Source: DASUNQ01 sp035536455
Lineage (GTDB): Bacteria > Acidobacteriota > Thermoanaerobaculia > Multivoradales > UBA5704
Reading direction: 5' to 3'
Length of the DNA stretch: 64,000 bases
NCBI GenBank assembly: GCA_035536455.1
Contig: DATLOC010000010.1
Location: forward strand, 62,001 to 126,000
Shown here: piece after piece, positions 62,342-64,000 of the stretch
Numbering within the stretch: position 1 is the stretch's first letter
Layout: every line of letters starts with the position of its first letter
Translations under genes and position numbers: made by a program
Notes under the pieces: generated by a model
Databases searched by the model: none
The model's input: the letters and a program-made list of their open reading frames with translations, nothing else
Told to the model about the DNA's origin: nothing

Positions 62342-63099
62342 GGCTTGCGGCCCCAGGTGACCGCGAAGCTGCCGAACCAGCGACCCAGCCCGACCGCTTC
62401 CCACAGCCGGTCGGCCCGGTTGTAGAGCGACAGCAGCGCATTGAAGCCCCTGGGGGCCACCGCGCGGTAGGGCAGGTCCGATTGGCAACGCTGGCCGATC
62501 GCGCCGTAGCCCGCCGCCGAGAAATCCTCGCGCAGCGCCCGCGGCAGCAGGGGCCGCTCGTCGGGGCTCACCCCTTCGGCGCGATAGAACGGGCTCTTCG
62601 GATGCCGGAAGAGCAGCATGGCAGGATGCAGGAGGTTGGGATCGAAGGCGAAGACTAAACCACCCGGCCGCAGTACGCGCGCCGCTTCGGCGAGGGCCCT
62701 CCGGCGATCGGCGATGTGGTGGAGCACGCTGCTGAAGGCGACGACGTCGAAGCTCTCGTCGTGAAAGGGAAGGCGGAGCGCGTCGCCCTGGAGCCACGAC
62801 GAGTCGAGAAAACGGCGGCGGGCAAGGCGCAGGGCGCCGAGAGAGAGGTCGATGCCGGCGTAGCGCGAGCAGCGGTCGACGTAGGTACGCCGCGATCGAC
62901 CCGTGCCGCAGCCGACGTCGAGGACGCTCAGGCCGATCTCGGGGGCGACGGCGGCGAAGCGGCTCGCCAAGGTCTGCCAGCCGCGGTCGGTGAAGGGGTT
63001 GAAGTCGCCGCTCGCTTCGACGATGCGGTCGAAATGGCGGCCCTCGCGCCGGGCGGCCGACGAGCGGTTACCGCCTTCTGCTGTCGGGGGTGGGCACAA
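62338..63099 (-). CDS. class I methyltransferase (start uncertain)
   Basis: At least 253 residues. Motif I LSVLDVGCGTGRSRRTYVDRC, AGIDLSLGALRLARRRF, LRLPFHDESFDVVAFSSVLHHIADRRRAL, LRPGGLVFAFDPN. Only TTG codons serve as starts: one at 63138 exactly abuts the divergent gene, one at 63099 follows TATAGG by 9 nt and is chosen here. The substrate is probably a glycan or lipid intermediate, given the neighbours. Confidence 0.8.
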   Translation of the reverse strand: MCPPPTAEGGNRSSAARREGRHFDRIVEASGDFNPFTDRGWQTLASRFAAVAPEIGLSVLDVGCGTGRSRRTYVDRCSRYAGIDLSLGALRLARRRFLDSSWLQGDALRLPFHDESFDVVAFSSVLHHIADRRRALAEAARVLRPGGLVFAFDPNLLHPAMLLFRHPKSPFYRAEGVSPDERPLLPRALREDFSAAGYGAIGQRCQSDLPYRAVAPRGFNALLSLYNRADRLWEAVGLGRWFGSFAVTWGRKP

Positions 63100-63137
63100 A
63101 CCGCAACTCCTATACCATCCGCCCGCCGGCAAGCGCA

Positions 63138-64000
63138 ATGCTCTTCCTCCGCAAGCGCCCCACGCTCGAGGTCCACGTCCCGGTGAGTCCCACCCGGACG
63201 TTCCTCAACATGGCGCACTACCTGACGCGCTCGCTGCGCGCCCGCGGGGGCCGCTACCGCGACGCGCCGGTCGTCCTGACCGTCGGCGCGGAAAGGCGCG
63301 ATCCCGACCTCGCTCGCAACCACCCCTGGATGGCCGCCAACGGCGTCGAGGTCCGCTGGATCGACGAGGCGCTGTTCGCGCGCGAAACCTGGTATGCCAC
63401 CGCGTGCGAGCGCTTCCGCTACGAGTTCAAGAGTGATGTAGTGCTGGCGCTGGACGCCGATACCCTGATCGCCGGCCCTCTCGATGAGCTGGTCGAAGAG
63501 GCCCAGCGGACGGGGGCGGTGTGCGGCGTCGTGGCGCACGTGCCGCCGCTATCGACTCGCGAGCAGTGGCAGACGATCTATCGCGCCTGCGGCCTGGGCG
63601 AGCTCGAGACCCCCTGCGAGCACACCGGCTGGGGCTACATGTTCCAGAACGAGTCGCTGCGCCATTGCCCGCCGTACTTCAACCTCGGCGTGCTGGCCGC
63701 CTCGGCGCCGGCGATGCGGGACATCGGCAGCGCTATCTACGAGCTGATGGCGGCCGTCGACGCCGTCCACCGCACGAGCTTCCGCGTCCAGTTGGCGGTC
63801 TCGCTCGCGGTGACGCGGTTCGGTCTGCCCTTCCGCGCCCTGCCCTTTCGTTGGAACTTCGTCAACGATCCCCTGCTCGAGGCGCTCCATGCCGCGGAGC
63901 TGGGGGACGTCCGCATCATCCATCTCTTGCGCAAGCATCAGGTCGACAAGGAGGAGCTCTACTCCAGCCTGGACAACGTCGAGGCGATGCTCGCCCGCAC
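63138..64000 (+). CDS. GT-A-fold glycosyltransferase-like protein (cut by window edge)
   Basis: 287 codons are visible from ATG 63138. FKSDVVLALDADTLIAGPLDELVEEAQ holds a DxD-type metal site. CEHTGWGYMFQNESLRHCPPYFNLGVLAASAPAMRDIG and the late HLLRKHQVDKEELY resemble GT8-like nucleotide-sugar transferases. The C-terminus is outside the window. Confidence 0.7.
   Translation, partial: MLFLRKRPTLEVHVPVSPTRTFLNMAHYLTRSLRARGGRYRDAPVVLTVGAERRDPDLARNHPWMAANGVEVRWIDEALFARETWYATACERFRYEFKSDVVLALDADTLIAGPLDELVEEAQRTGAVCGVVAHVPPLSTREQWQTIYRACGLGELETPCEHTGWGYMFQNESLRHCPPYFNLGVLAASAPAMRDIGSAIYELMAAVDAVHRTSFRVQLAVSLAVTRFGLPFRALPFRWNFVNDPLLEALHAAELGDVRIIHLLRKHQVDKEELYSSLDNVEAMLAR

Overview
The window is high-GC bacterial DNA with gene ends nearly abutting and many 4-nt start/stop overlaps. 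The gene families point to an Acidobacteriota-type organism, perhaps near Thermoanaerobaculia. The evidence is a Ser/Thr kinase-TPR receptor, several caspase/CHAT-NTPase proteins, two secreted domain families I associate with that phylum (32.7 kb and 52.9 kb), and a conserved block spoVG / tRNA-Gln / prs / rplY / pth / rpsF-rpsR-rplI. This assignment is inference; no rRNA is present.

Layout. 0-1.4 kb: a probable peptide natural-product (RiPP-like) locus. A strongly promoted gene encodes a protein of 13 near-identical 16-residue cationic units. A perfect hairpin follows, then an asparagine-synthetase-like enzyme that runs off the left edge. 1.4-7.7 kb: uvrC, a deiodinase-like selenoprotein read through an in-frame TGA with a SECIS hairpin, a YaaC-like gene, a YefM-YoeB toxin-antitoxin pair and recQ. 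7.7-20.5 kb: a signalling/caspase island with a Ser/Thr kinase-TPR receptor, a LigA-like small peptide, a CHAT-STAND-TPR gene with two frame breaks, and an operon of caspase, CHAT-NACHT and a separate membrane tail. 20.7-28.2 kb: a secreted beta-propeller lipoprotein, a DUF4097-like protein, uvrB, a methyltransferase, dodecin and a small membrane protein. 28.2-32.6 kb: accessory DNA with an IS110/IS1111-type element, a PD-(D/E)XK-like nuclease, a small membrane protein, and a 21-bp tandem repeat array between two divergent genes. 32.7-38.1 kb: a secreted protein, UspA, PBP1A and HigBA. 38.2-46.5 kb: housekeeping ribosomal and translation genes. 46.6-64 kb: glycosyltransferases, methyltransferases and a sulfotransferase for a surface glycan, with interspersed secreted proteins; the last gene is cut by the right edge.

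Window-wide habits. Several genes have a TANNNT hexamer 5-6 nt before the start codon and no Shine-Dalgarno, suggesting leaderless mRNAs. Three genes appear to start with CTG, two of them at CTGA junctions. Four convergent gene pairs share a palindromic 4-bp stop (CTAG three times, TTAA once).

The strongest candidates for something new are the repeat peptide plus asparagine-synthetase-like locus at the left edge and the caspase/CHAT island at 7.7-20.5 kb.
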